A stretch of 64,000 nt of DNA from Microtetraspora malaysiensis (lineage in GTDB: Bacteria; Actinomycetota; Actinomycetes; Streptosporangiales; Streptosporangiaceae). Positions 52,077-60,943 of this stretch are shown here, one piece after another (the stretch's first letter is position 1; each line of letters starts with the position of its first letter). The stretch is taken from NCBI RefSeq assembly GCF_001528665.1, contig NZ_BBYJ01000005.1:1-64000 (forward strand), in the 5' to 3' direction. The position numbers and the translations under genes were made by a program. The notes beneath the pieces are model-generated. The model ran no database searches. It was not told the origin of the DNA and saw nothing but the letters and a program-made list of their open reading frames with translations.

Positions 52077-54671
52077 TCAGTACTCGACCTGCACCGAGGC
52101 CCCGGAGAAGGCCTGGGCGGCGTACAGACTGACGTAGTGGTAGCCGGCCGCCGGGTTGGCCACCGTCAGGGTCTCGTCGTTGCCGGACCCGGCCGACCGC
52201 TGCGTGTACGCCGACGTCGTGGCCCACGAGCCGGCGCTGTAGTAGAGGTCGGCGTTCCCGGTGCCGCCCGACGACGTGATGACGAGCCGGGCCGTGCCGG
52301 CCGGGACGTACAGGAAGAAGTAGGCGTAGTTCCCGGCGGTCGCGGAGACGCCGCTCCGCCGGCAGTTCTTGCCCAGCTCCCGGGTGTCGGCGGAGGTGCA
52401 CTCCGGCATGGACTGCCCGGAGGACACGGCCACCTGCCGGGTGGTCGTGCCGGTCGCACCGCCGTTGTCGGTGACGGTCAGCGTCACCGGGTACGTGCCG
52501 GCCGCGCCGTACGTGTGCGAGGGGTTGGCCGAGGTGGACGACGAGCCGTCACCGAAGTCCCAGCGGCGCGCGGTGATCGTGCCGTCGGGGTCGGTGGAGG
52601 CGTCGGTGAAGTTCACGGCGAGGCCGTTCACGCTGAACGTGAACGCGGCCTGCGGCGCCTGGTTGCCGCCGTTCCCGCCGCCCGCGCAGGCCCCGGACGC
52701 GCACGCGGCCAGCCACGTTTGCCAGTCGGCGTCGTAGCGGGCGCCGATCGTGCCGGTGAGGAAGGCGCGGGCGCCGTTCCAGTCGCCGGTCCGGTAGCGG
52801 CCGAGGACGGTCGCGACGTCAGCGGGGTGCTTTTCGAACATGTACCGGACCGCGAGGTAGCCCCAGCGGTAGACGCGCGTGGTGTCGTGGGAGTAGGTGG
52901 TGTCCCACAGCGTGCTCAGCGCGTACGTCCGCTTCGCCGCCTCGGCGATCGCGGCGTCGTAGACGACGTTCCGGTAGGAGTAGGAGACGTACTCGGCGAA
53001 GCCCTCGATCCACCAGATGGTCGGGGTGGTGACGCCGGCCCCGAAGTCGCCGTACATGTCGAACCGGCCGTCGAGGTAGTGGGTGTACTCGTGGTTGAGG
53101 TTCCAGATCTGGAACGCGGGACGCACCCACTCGGCCTCGTAGGCGATGAAGCGGGGCTGGTTGCCGGCGGCGGCCGGGTCGCCCTCCAGGTACATCCCGC
53201 CGTTGTCGGTGTCGATGCCGAAGATCGCCCCCGCGTAGGTCTGGTAGTCGGTGCTCGAATCGAACACGCAGACCTCGATCGTCGTGTTGTTGTCGTTCGC
53301 GACCGGGCCACTGTCCTTGACGAGGTTGTGGAAGTACGCGTCCTGGGCGGTGAGGCTGGCGCAGGAGTCGGCGAGCTGCGCCGCCGTCATGTCCTGGGCG
53401 CGGACCTTGATGCTCGGCCCGCAGTCGTAGGTGATGGACAGGACGGTCGCGGCGAGGCGGGCCTGCAGGTCGCAGGTGCCGTAGGAGGAGCAGTTCGCCT
53501 TGTCGTAGCTGTCGGTCATCTCGGCCACGCCCACCCACAGCGGTGCGGTCGGCCCGGTCATGGAGCTGCGCTGGAGGAGGTTCGTGGCCAGGGGCCGCAC
53601 CGTGGCCCGCAGCGTCGCGTGCTGGAGGAAGCGGCCCAGCTCCCGGCCCGCGTTCGAGGTCAGGTACGCGCTGTCGGTGCCGAGCAGGTTGAGATGGTTC
53701 GTCGCGAACGCGTTCAGCGTGTCCAGCACGCTGGGGTCCGCCTGGACGGCGGTGACGAACGCCGGGACCTGGTGCCCGCGGAAGAGCACCGTGTAGACGT
53801 TGTTGACCGCGGTCAGCATCCACCAGTACGCGTCGTAGGCGCCGGTGTAGCCGTTCAGCAGCCGCTTCACCACGGAGAGGTAGCGGTCGTTCTCCTCGGC
53901 GCTGTCGATCAGCGTGACGGCCTCGGCGAGCACCTCGCCGTTGGCGTCGCTGACCGTCGAGGACCGGGAGTTCGCGAAGAACGCGTCCAGCCCGGACTGG
54001 ATCGCCGTCTTCAGCGCGGGCCCGTACGCGCCCACGGTCGAGGGGTAGTACCAGTGCACGTAGTAGCCCGCGCGCAGGTAGAGCACGAGCTGGGCGGTGC
54101 CGGTGGTGTTGTCGCCGGGATAGGAGGCCGCGTTGTCGCGCAGGCCGTAGGCGACGCTCGCCATCTGCGACTCGCGGAACGCGGCGGCCGCGTCGGAGCC
54201 GGTCAGCATGAAGAGCGTGTTGACGCACTCCGTGGTGGACGACTTGATCTGCTGGACGAGCGCGCTTCCGGTCCGGCTGGTGAAGTCGCTCACGTTGCAC
54301 GCGGCGGCCGCCCCGGCCCGCGCGGCGGACGTCGCCTTCTCCTTCGCGGACGGGCGCGGGTGCGCCGGGGCGGGATCGGGCCGGTCGTAGTCGCGCCGCA
54401 GCCGTTCGGTGGAGGAGGGGAGCGGCGCCCGCTCGTCGACCGGGAGCGGGGAGCGCCGGACGTGATCGGCGCTGTCGGCGCCGTCGTTTCTGAGCAGCGG
54501 CGGGGCGGGGGGCGGCGTTTTGCCCGCCGAAACGGTCGTCGCCGGTGCTTCGGCGACGGCGACGGCGGCGGCTGCCGGCTGGAGGACGAGCCCCAGACCG
54601 AGGACGGGGGTGAGAACGAGCGCGGCCAGTGTCGGCCTTCTGCGTGCGCGCAGGGGTGGGGTGACTCCCAC
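52077..54671 (-). CDS. Secreted M9-family collagenase with PKD and PPC domains
   Basis: The 864-residue product starts at GTG 54671, 6 bases after GGAGG, with signal peptide RRPTLAALVLTPVLGLGLVL. A Pro-rich propeptide precedes the activator region (CNVSDFTSRTGSALVQQIKS) and the M9 catalytic domain with zinc motif HEYTHYLDGRFD (H527-H531) and downstream Glu in WWIEGFAEYVS. A PKD domain (about 650-740, ARRWDFGDGSSSTSANPSHT) and a C-terminal prepeptidase/collagen-binding-like domain (YFFLYVPAGTARLVITSSGG) follow. It degrades collagen-like proteins outside the cell. Upstream ORF extension to 55538 is antisense noise. Confidence 0.93.
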   Translation of the reverse strand: MGVTPPLRARRRPTLAALVLTPVLGLGLVLQPAAAAVAVAEAPATTVSAGKTPPPAPPLLRNDGADSADHVRRSPLPVDERAPLPSSTERLRRDYDRPDPAPAHPRPSAKEKATSAARAGAAAACNVSDFTSRTGSALVQQIKSSTTECVNTLFMLTGSDAAAAFRESQMASVAYGLRDNAASYPGDNTTGTAQLVLYLRAGYYVHWYYPSTVGAYGPALKTAIQSGLDAFFANSRSSTVSDANGEVLAEAVTLIDSAEENDRYLSVVKRLLNGYTGAYDAYWWMLTAVNNVYTVLFRGHQVPAFVTAVQADPSVLDTLNAFATNHLNLLGTDSAYLTSNAGRELGRFLQHATLRATVRPLATNLLQRSSMTGPTAPLWVGVAEMTDSYDKANCSSYGTCDLQARLAATVLSITYDCGPSIKVRAQDMTAAQLADSCASLTAQDAYFHNLVKDSGPVANDNNTTIEVCVFDSSTDYQTYAGAIFGIDTDNGGMYLEGDPAAAGNQPRFIAYEAEWVRPAFQIWNLNHEYTHYLDGRFDMYGDFGAGVTTPTIWWIEGFAEYVSYSYRNVVYDAAIAEAAKRTYALSTLWDTTYSHDTTRVYRWGYLAVRYMFEKHPADVATVLGRYRTGDWNGARAFLTGTIGARYDADWQTWLAACASGACAGGGNGGNQAPQAAFTFSVNGLAVNFTDASTDPDGTITARRWDFGDGSSSTSANPSHTYGAAGTYPVTLTVTDNGGATGTTTRQVAVSSGQSMPECTSADTRELGKNCRRSGVSATAGNYAYFFLYVPAGTARLVITSSGGTGNADLYYSAGSWATTSAYTQRSAGSGNDETLTVANPAAGYHYVSLYAAQAFSGASVQVEY

Positions 54672-54847
54672 GTGCGACCTCCGGGGGGGTGTCGAGGAAC
54701 GAGCGTGAGGTTGGATGTGGCGGGGGGACGTTGCGGCGGCCCCGGGACGTGAGGGGACGCGAGGGGACGCGGCGGGGTTCTGCTGCGGGCGGCCAGGTGG
54801 CTCCGGGGGATTCACCGCCGGAGGATCGAAGGGGTGTGCCGCCCGTA

Positions 54848-54867
54848 GTTTGATGACGAAATCAAAC
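54848..54867. promoter_or_regulatory. GTTTGAT-N6-ATCAAAC palindrome upstream of the collagenase
   Basis: A perfect 7-6-7 inverted repeat (54848-54854, 54861-54867), about 180 bases before the collagenase start. It could be an operator for the collagenase gene. Confidence 0.45.
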
Positions 54868-54871
54868 CAGC

Positions 54872-54906
54872 GGCCATAACCGGAGGCATAAGTCTCCGTT
54901 ATGGCC
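54872..54906 (-). terminator. Hairpin downstream of the third response-regulator gene
   Basis: GGCCATAAC-C-GGAG pairs with CTCCGTTATGGCC with a single bulge and an 8-base loop. Its position suits termination of the kinase-regulator transcript; it could also be an operator for the collagenase. Confidence 0.5.
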
Positions 54907-55024
54907 GGGTTACGGCTCGGGCCGCGGCGGTTCCCGTGCGTTCGGCGGCCTGACCTGCGGCGGGAGCGGATCGGTGTGGCCCGTTCCAGGGGGCGCCGCC
55001 CGGTCCCCGGCATACGTCCCGGCG

Positions 55025-55690
55025 CTACATCGGCCCGATCAGGTGATGCTCCCAGGCCCAGGCGGCGATCTCGACCCGGTTGCGCACCGTGAGCTTGGCC
55101 TGGATGGCGGACACGTGGCTCTTGACCGTGCTCAGCGAGATGAACAGCTCGGCGGCGATCTCCTGGTTCGTCCGGCCCCGGGCGATCGCCCGGACGACCT
55201 CGATCTCCCGGTCGGACAGCGGCCGGTCGGGCGCGGCCGATCTCGCCGCGCCGGGGGCCGGGCCGGCGGTCAGATGGCGCAGCAGCCGGACGGTGACCGA
55301 CGGGGAGACCAGGGCGTCGCCGGCGTGCGCCGCCCGCACGGCCTCGACCAGCAGCGCGGGGCCCGCGTCCTTCAGGAGGAAGCCGGCCGCGCCGCCGCGC
55401 AGCGCGCCGTAGACGTACTCGTCGAGGTCGAAGGTGGTGACCACGACGACCCGGAGCGGGTCGGCGACGCCGGGGCCGGCCAGCGCGCGGGTGACGTCGA
55501 TGCCGTCCAGACGCGGCATCCGTATGTCCACCAGGCACACGTCCGGGCGCAGCCGCCGGGCCAGCTCGACCGCCTCGGCGCCGTCCGCGGCCTCCGCGAC
55601 CACGCTGATGTCGGGCTGGTCCTCCAGAATGAGCCGCAGGCCGCCGCGGACCATCGCCTGGTCGTCCGCCAGCAGAACCCTGATGGTCAT
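55025..55690 (-). CDS. NarL/LuxR-family response regulator
   Basis: The 221-residue protein has receiver residues D9-D10, phospho-acceptor D55 (CLVDIRMPRLDGIDV), VVTTFDLDEYVYGALRGGAA, GFLLKDAG and a C-terminal LuxR HTH (LSDREIEVVRAIARGRTNQE, STVKSHVSAIQAKLTVRNRV). ATGA overlap with the upstream kinase shows a cognate pair. It belongs to the DesR/LiaR-like NarL group. The nearby collagenase gene, same strand and downstream, is a candidate target. Confidence 0.93.
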   Translation of the reverse strand: MTIRVLLADDQAMVRGGLRLILEDQPDISVVAEAADGAEAVELARRLRPDVCLVDIRMPRLDGIDVTRALAGPGVADPLRVVVVTTFDLDEYVYGALRGGAAGFLLKDAGPALLVEAVRAAHAGDALVSPSVTVRLLRHLTAGPAPGAARSAAPDRPLSDREIEVVRAIARGRTNQEIAAELFISLSTVKSHVSAIQAKLTVRNRVEIAAWAWEHHLIGPM

Positions 55691-56847
55691 CGCCGCTCCC
55701 GCGTCGGGACGGGCAGGGTGGCGCACACGGACCAGCCGGCGTCCTCGCGCGGTCCGGCGCGCAGCGTCCCGCCGAGCGCCTCGAGGCGCTCCCGCATCCC
55801 GACGAGGCCGTACCCGCGGCGACGGGGGGACCGGGCGGACGAACGCGGCGCGTCGTCGGTGACCTCGACGGTCACGGCGTCCCGATCTTGCGCGATGCCG
55901 ACCGTGACGGTGCGGGACTGCGGGGCGTGGCGGGCGATGTTGGTCAGCGACTCCCGGACGACCCGGTAGACGGTGCTCGTCACCTCGGGCGGCCAGGCCG
56001 CCGCCTCGTCGTCGTCCGGCAGCCGCAGGCGCACCGTCCGGCCGTCGGCCCCGCCGAAGCGTTCGACCAGATCCTCCAGACGCTCGGGGGAGCGGGTCGC
56101 GGGGTCCGCGCCGTCGGCGTCCCGCAGCAGGCCGACGACGCGGCGCATCGCGGCGAGTGCCTCGGAGCCGGCGGCCTCGATGCCCGCGAGCGAGGCGTCC
56201 ACCTGCTCGGGGCGCTTGCGCGCCACGAGCTGGGCCGCCTGCGCCTGGAGCACGATGCCGGTGACGTGATGGGCGACCACGTCGTGCAGTTCCCTGGCCA
56301 GCGCCAGGCGCTCGTCGCGGCGCACCTTGTCCGCCGCCGCTCTCCGGCGGGCGGCGAGCAGCCGCGGCGGCGGCCCGGCCGCGACCGCGGCGAGCCATCC
56401 CGCGCCGTTCAGCATCGTGACCGCCGGGACGCCGAAGGCGAGCGTACGAGCGCTGAACAGGCTCGCGGCGACCACCGCCAGTCCGCCCGCCGCGATCGCG
56501 CCCGCCGAGCGGGCCGGGAGCGTCCTGACCGCGGAACCGACGAGCACGGACAGGCCGAGGGCCATGGCGGGGCCGGGCTCGGCGGGCAGACCGCCGAACA
56601 GGGCGGCCGGGATCGCGACCGCCGCCACGGCCAGCCCGGCGATCGCCGCCCACGCCCGCTCACGCCGGCGCAGCAGCGCGATCAGGCACACCACCGCCCC
56701 GGCGACGCAGCCGAACTGCCAGTAGCCGCTTCCCCAGCTCTCCGCGATCCGGGACGCCCAGAACGCGAGCACCGCGGCGAAGACGACCGCGAGCCCGATG
56801 TCGGACGCGTTCCTGGCCCGCCCGGCCAGCCACTCGGGAACGTTCAC
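55687..56847 (-). CDS. NarL-type sensor histidine kinase
   Basis: The 386-residue kinase has about five to six membrane spans in the first 160 residues (from SDIGLAVVFAAVLAFWASRI). HisKA_3 has H188 in LALARELHDVVAHHVTGIVL, and HATPase_c has RESLTNIARHA and GYGLVGMRERLEALGG. It resembles DesK-like actinobacterial kinases. GTG 56847 is chosen because TAGCCT stands 8 bases upstream; the longer ORF lacks promoter signs and overlaps the divergent gene. Confidence 0.9.
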   Translation of the reverse strand: MNVPEWLAGRARNASDIGLAVVFAAVLAFWASRIAESWGSGYWQFGCVAGAVVCLIALLRRRERAWAAIAGLAVAAVAIPAALFGGLPAEPGPAMALGLSVLVGSAVRTLPARSAGAIAAGGLAVVAASLFSARTLAFGVPAVTMLNGAGWLAAVAAGPPPRLLAARRRAAADKVRRDERLALARELHDVVAHHVTGIVLQAQAAQLVARKRPEQVDASLAGIEAAGSEALAAMRRVVGLLRDADGADPATRSPERLEDLVERFGGADGRTVRLRLPDDDEAAAWPPEVTSTVYRVVRESLTNIARHAPQSRTVTVGIAQDRDAVTVEVTDDAPRSSARSPRRRGYGLVGMRERLEALGGTLRAGPREDAGWSVCATLPVPTRERR

Positions 56848-56968
56848 AAGCGTCGAGGCTACGAGATGATCATCGGTCGGCCGTACCGGCCGAAAGTACG
56901 ATCCCGGGGCGGAGAACCGCCCTTTCGGCCGGTGCCGCCACCGGGCCGCGGTCCCCAGGATGAGCGCC

Positions 56969-58093
56969 ATGTCACATACAGATCGTTCTTCGAGCATCCG
57001 GATCGAAGGGAGCGGCGCTCACAGCGGCGGGCGTCCGGCGGACCCCGTCCGCGCCGGCGTACAGGACGGCCCCGCGCCCGCCCCTTCCGGCGCCTCACCC
57101 GGTGCTTCTCCCGGGCGTCCCCGGATCGCCGCGCTCGACGTCGTACGCGGGGTCGCCCTGTGCGGGATCCTGCTCGCCAACGTCCAGCCGATCGCGAGCG
57201 TCGTCGACCTCCTCTCGCCCGGTTCGGCGGGCGGCCCGGCGGAGGAGTGGATGGGCCTACTCGTCGAGCAGCGCTTCTTCCCGATCTTCTCCCTGCTGTT
57301 CGGGATCGGGTTCTCCCTGCTGCTGGAGTCGGCAGGGGGCCGCGTCGCCCATCCGCGCCGGCTCCTGCTGCGCCGGCTCCTGATCCTGCTCGCGATGGGC
57401 GTGGCGCACTTCCTGCTGCTGTGGCGGGGCGACATCCTGAGCACCTACGCCGTGATGGGCCTGCTGGTGCTGCTGCCCTCGACCTGGCTGCCCCGATGGG
57501 CCGTGGCCGCCCTTTCTCCCGTGTTCTTCGTGGCGTCGTGGGTCATGCACGGCGACCGATTCCTGCTGATCGCGGGGCTGTTCCTGCTGGGCTCGGCGCT
57601 GACCCGGTACGGGGTGGTCGACCGGATCGAGCGGTCGACCCGGGTGCCCGCCGCGCTCGGCCTGGTCTTCGCGGTCACGGCGGCGCCCGCCCTCTGGTGG
57701 CAGATCACGTCGCGGACCGACGGCACGCGCGGCCTGTGGTCCTCCGCCCTCTCCGTGTCCGGGACGCTGCTCGCGGGCCTGTACGTGTGCGCGATCCTCG
57801 TCCTGCTCCGGACGCCGCTGCGGGCCGCGCTGCAGGTCGTCTTCGCGCCGCTCGGCCGGATGGCGCTGACCAACTACCTGACCGCCACGGTCCTCGTCCT
57901 GGTGGCCGCTCGGCTGTTCGGCGTGCCGGTCGGCCGGTCGTGGACCGCGATGTTCCTGACCGCGGGCGTCATCCTCGCGCTCCAGTGGGCGTGGTCCACC
58001 CTCTGGCTGCGCCGGTACCGCTTCGGCCCCCTTGAGTGGCTCTGGCGCTGGGCCACCTGGGGCCGCCGCCCGCCCCTGCGCGTCCTTTCGTAG
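56969..58093 (+). CDS. DUF418 membrane protein
   Basis: The 374-residue protein has a polar, Pro/Ser-rich N terminus of about 50 residues, then the DUF418 pattern: [60 protein letters not shown] and C-terminal [20 protein letters not shown]. It has about nine spans. The function of DUF418 proteins (YeiB-like) is unknown. AGGA upstream supports ATG 56969; ATG 56960 is also possible. Confidence 0.88.
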   Translation: MSHTDRSSSIRIEGSGAHSGGRPADPVRAGVQDGPAPAPSGASPGASPGRPRIAALDVVRGVALCGILLANVQPIASVVDLLSPGSAGGPAEEWMGLLVEQRFFPIFSLLFGIGFSLLLESAGGRVAHPRRLLLRRLLILLAMGVAHFLLLWRGDILSTYAVMGLLVLLPSTWLPRWAVAALSPVFFVASWVMHGDRFLLIAGLFLLGSALTRYGVVDRIERSTRVPAALGLVFAVTAAPALWWQITSRTDGTRGLWSSALSVSGTLLAGLYVCAILVLLRTPLRAALQVVFAPLGRMALTNYLTATVLVLVAARLFGVPVGRSWTAMFLTAGVILALQWAWSTLWLRRYRFGPLEWLWRWATWGRRPPLRVLS

Positions 58094-58126
58094 GGGGCAC
58101 GCGGCGGGCCTGTCACAGGGAGCAGG

Positions 58127-58915
58127 TCACAGGGAGCAGACCGTCGTGCGCTCCTCGGCGTGCCGGACGATCCGCTCGACGACCTCGATCACGTCCGAGG
58201 CGGGAAGCCGGACGCCCTCGCCGTCGAGCAGCCGGTAGGAGATCCACTCCTCGCGCACCCACACCTGCCACGCGCCCCGCTCCTGCCGCAGGCTCCCGTC
58301 GCAGGACAGGTGCGCGCGCAGGCCGCGGGCGGCGAGCAGCGCCTGGATCCGCTCGGCGGACCGGCGGCGTGACCACGGCCGGGGCCGTACCGGGGGGAGG
58401 CGCGGGGCGCGCTCCGGGACCGGGGCGGCGAGCGGGACCGGGAGCGGAACGGTGAAGAACACCGCCTTTCCCAGCGCGGGCGACGCTCCGAGGCGGCCGC
58501 GGGTCGGGTGGACGCCCCAGCGCCCACCGTGCTCGGCGGTCAGCGCGTCCACCAGGTGCAGGCCGCGCCCGCCGGTGGAGTCCGTGGGCGGCGACTGCGG
58601 CGGGCGGCGCGGCGGCCCCTTCCACACCACGGGGTCGAACACCTTGAACACGATCTCCGGTCCGGCGTGCCGCCGCAGGTAGGCCCACATCTCCGGGCGC
58701 CCCCCGCCGGAAGGCGTGGTCCGGTACGCGTGCAGGAGGGCGTTGGTGGCGAGCTCCGAGGCGATCAGCGTGACGTCGCAGGTGACGTCGCGCGGCAGGC
58801 GGAACTCGCGGCACAGGGCGCGCGCGATCGACCGGGCGAACTCGGCGCAGGTCGCGTCCAGCGGCAACGGCCACGCCGGGAAGCCGCCGTCGCTCAGCCT
58901 CGTCGAGATGTCCAT
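58127..58915 (-). CDS. RsbW-like ATP-binding regulator with C-terminal extension
   Basis: The 262-residue protein has an HATPase_c_2 domain (LIASELATNALLHAYRTTPS, VFKVFDPVVWKGPP, GGRGLHLVDALTAEHGGRWG). A Pro/Arg linker and a second small domain follow (AERIQALLAARGLRAHLSCD, QVWVREEWISYRLLDGEGVR) that I do not recognise. The first half is typical of actinobacterial anti-sigma-like ATPases. It is convergent with DUF418. Confidence 0.82.
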   Translation of the reverse strand: MDISTRLSDGGFPAWPLPLDATCAEFARSIARALCREFRLPRDVTCDVTLIASELATNALLHAYRTTPSGGGRPEMWAYLRRHAGPEIVFKVFDPVVWKGPPRRPPQSPPTDSTGGRGLHLVDALTAEHGGRWGVHPTRGRLGASPALGKAVFFTVPLPVPLAAPVPERAPRLPPVRPRPWSRRRSAERIQALLAARGLRAHLSCDGSLRQERGAWQVWVREEWISYRLLDGEGVRLPASDVIEVVERIVRHAEERTTVCSL

Positions 58916-59140
58916 GACACGTTTCCGGTGCGGACGTCACCTCTGATCGACATCATGTTGGGCTCCTTTGCGCTGTTCCCGGCGAGAGCCGTACCGCGAG
59001 CGGTGCGGCCGGAATCGGCGGGCCGGTGGTGGGGGCGGGGCGAGACGGTGGTGGGCAGGTGGCGGGCGAAGGGAGAGACAGCCGGAAGTTTGTCCCGAGA
59101 ATCAAGCCGCTGGCTATTCATTGCCGCATAATTTCCCGTT
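58916..59140. promoter_or_regulatory. Divergent promoter region; leaderless promoter of the LysR gene
   Basis: TAATTT (59129-59134) ends 6 bases before the LysR ATG, consistent with a leaderless transcript. The rest of the 225-base gap shows no gene. Confidence 0.5.
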
Positions 59141-60094
59141 ATGGATCTCGATATCCGGCATCTCCGAATGATCTGTGCGATAGCGGAATCGGGCAGCCTG
59201 ACCAGGGCGGCGGCCCAGGTGGGGCTCTCCCAGCCGGCCATGACGAACCTGCTGCGCCGGGTCGAGACCCTCATCGGGGGCGAGCTCTTCGTCCGCAGCC
59301 GCACCGGGGTGGAGCCGACGCCGCTCGGCAACCAGGTCATCGCCCGCGCCCGGATCGTCCTGTCCGAGGTCGACGCGCTGTTCGGCGACCTGCTCGGGCC
59401 GTCCGAGGCCGGATCGCTGCGGCTGGGCTCGGTCCACGTCGGCTGCGTGGGCACCATCGTCAACCGGGTCGGCGACGTCCTGCCCGGACGTGAGATCTCA
59501 CTACGCATCGAGCCCTCCGCGGTGCTGCTGGCCGAGGCGCTCACGCACGGGCGGCTCGACGCGGCGCTGCTCGGCGTCATCGAAGGGTTCGACGTCAGCC
59601 TGGCGCCGCCGGTCGTCAGCCGGACGCTGGTCCCCAGGTATCCGATATTCGTCGCGCTGTCGGCGGCGCACCCGCTCGCCGGAAACGAGGAGATCCGGCT
59701 GGCCGACCTCAGGGACGAGGCGTGGATCAGCCCGCCGGGAGCCGACGACGGCTCCCTCGCCGCGCTGCGGGCCTCGTGCCGGGCGGCCGGCTTCGAGCCC
59801 GACGTGCGCTTCGAGGCGCCGAGCGGCGCCGCCCGCCCCCTGGTGGCGGACGGGCACGGCGTGCGGCTGGTCGATCCCTGCTGGCCCGCGCCGGCGGGCA
59901 CCGCCGTACGGCCGCTCGCGGGGGAGCCGCAGATGGCACGGCTGCTCGTCGCGTGGCGCAGGGACCGCCTGGGCGACGCGGCCGCCGGGGCGCTCTATCG
60001 CGGCCTGGCCGCGGCGTTCATCGACCATGTGCACGACAACCCTGTCTTCGGACGCTGGTGGGAGGCACACCCCGAAGTGCATCCACTGGTGTGA
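59141..60094 (+). CDS. LysR-family transcriptional regulator
   Basis: The 317-residue protein has the LysR winged helix (MDLDIRHLRMICAIAESGSL, QVGLSQPAMTNLLRRVETLI) and an effector domain with LRIEPSAVLLAEALTHGRLD and VPRYPIFVALSAAHPLAGNE. It stands alone between the RsbW-like and AsnC genes, so its target is unclear. Confidence 0.93.
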   Translation: MDLDIRHLRMICAIAESGSLTRAAAQVGLSQPAMTNLLRRVETLIGGELFVRSRTGVEPTPLGNQVIARARIVLSEVDALFGDLLGPSEAGSLRLGSVHVGCVGTIVNRVGDVLPGREISLRIEPSAVLLAEALTHGRLDAALLGVIEGFDVSLAPPVVSRTLVPRYPIFVALSAAHPLAGNEEIRLADLRDEAWISPPGADDGSLAALRASCRAAGFEPDVRFEAPSGAARPLVADGHGVRLVDPCWPAPAGTAVRPLAGEPQMARLLVAWRRDRLGDAAAGALYRGLAAAFIDHVHDNPVFGRWWEAHPEVHPLV

Positions 60095-60139
60095 GACCCG
60101 GTGCTCTGGATCCTGTGAACTGCGGGAAAGGCGGTTTCC

Positions 60140-60158
60140 ATTAGGAAACTTTCCTAAT
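60140..60158. promoter_or_regulatory. Orphan 19-bp perfect palindrome, ROK/XylR-operator-like
   Basis: ATTAGGAAA-C-TTTCCTAAT. Such TTAGGAAAnTTTCCTAA sites stand before secreted carbohydrate-enzyme genes in actinomycetes as I recall. Here it is followed by AGGAGGT and GTC AAG ACC, where a start codon would be expected, but no gene. Confidence 0.55.
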
Positions 60159-60321
60159 CAAAACGCCATAGGAGGTCCGCCGTCAAGACCCCGTGGCACT
60201 CTCGTCCCGCGTCTCTGATGGGGTTCATGCAACTGGCGGTGCGTTGTCGCGTGGTGGTGGGTGTGGGCTTTCGTGAGGGGCGTCCCCCTCGGGGCGTTCG
60301 CGTACCAGGGAGAAGGAGCGC

Positions 60322-60759
60322 TCACTCGGGGGCGGTGACCGGCCGCCACGGCACCGGGCTGGACAGGACCATGGTGCTGGAGGGCCGGCCGTGCCGGGCG
60401 AGCAGGTCGATCAGCGCCTCGAACTCCTCCATCGACGGCACCGCGACCAGGAGCAGGCAGCAGGTGTCGCCGGTGACCCGGTACACCTGGAGAATTTCCG
60501 GCCGGGTCAGCGCCTCCGCGTCGCGGAGCACGCACCGCGGACCGTAGCAGTCCATGCGGATCAGCGCCCGCACCGAACGCCCGGCGAGCCCGAGGTCCAC
60601 GTGGGCGTGGTAGCCCGAGATCACCCCGGACTCCTCCAGCCGCCGGACCCGCTCCGCCACGGCGGGCGCCGACATGTGCACCCGGCGGGACAGCTCGCTG
60701 TACGACAGCCGCGCGTCCGCCTGCAACTCGGACAGGATCGCCCAGTCCATCGCGTCCAC
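60322..60759 (-). CDS. Lrp/AsnC-family regulator
   Basis: The 145-residue protein has the AsnC HTH (DWAILSELQADARLSYSELS, VHMSAPAVAERVRRLEESGV ISGY-type) and a RAM ligand domain (LIRMDCYGPRCVLRDAEALT, RVTGDTCCLLLVAVPSMEEF). GTG 60759 follows GGAGG. Divergent from tryptophan 2,3-dioxygenase, it is a probable amino-acid-responsive regulator of tryptophan catabolism, similar in role to KynR. Confidence 0.92.
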   Translation of the reverse strand: MDAMDWAILSELQADARLSYSELSRRVHMSAPAVAERVRRLEESGVISGYHAHVDLGLAGRSVRALIRMDCYGPRCVLRDAEALTRPEILQVYRVTGDTCCLLLVAVPSMEEFEALIDLLARHGRPSSTMVLSSPVPWRPVTAPE

Positions 60760-60943
60760 GACCGCGCCTCCCGATGACTCCGCGCCACAGCGCCGACGAC
60801 GTGCGAGCCGCCGATCGCGGACACGCAAAGCGAACCGCCGATCTGGCTTCCGAACGGAAGGTCCAAACGACATATCGCCTTTCTCAGGATATTTCATGCT
60901 TTGTCGGAGAGGCGGACCATTGGAGGTGAACGAGGAGAGAGAC

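Larger units (their letters stand above)
54672..55024. other. 353-base gap between the third two-component operon and the collagenase
   Basis: No gene is recognised. It holds two inverted repeats, listed separately, near 54848-54906, and the promoter of the collagenase gene must be here. Confidence 0.6.

Noticed and set aside
52050..54752. 900-codon plus-strand frame over the collagenase
   Set aside because: Complement of the M9 protease gene, rich in Val/Arg/Gly without any recognisable domain.
60182..60547. Plus-strand frame after the orphan palindrome
   Set aside because: It begins with GTC, runs antisense through the AsnC gene and has no domain.
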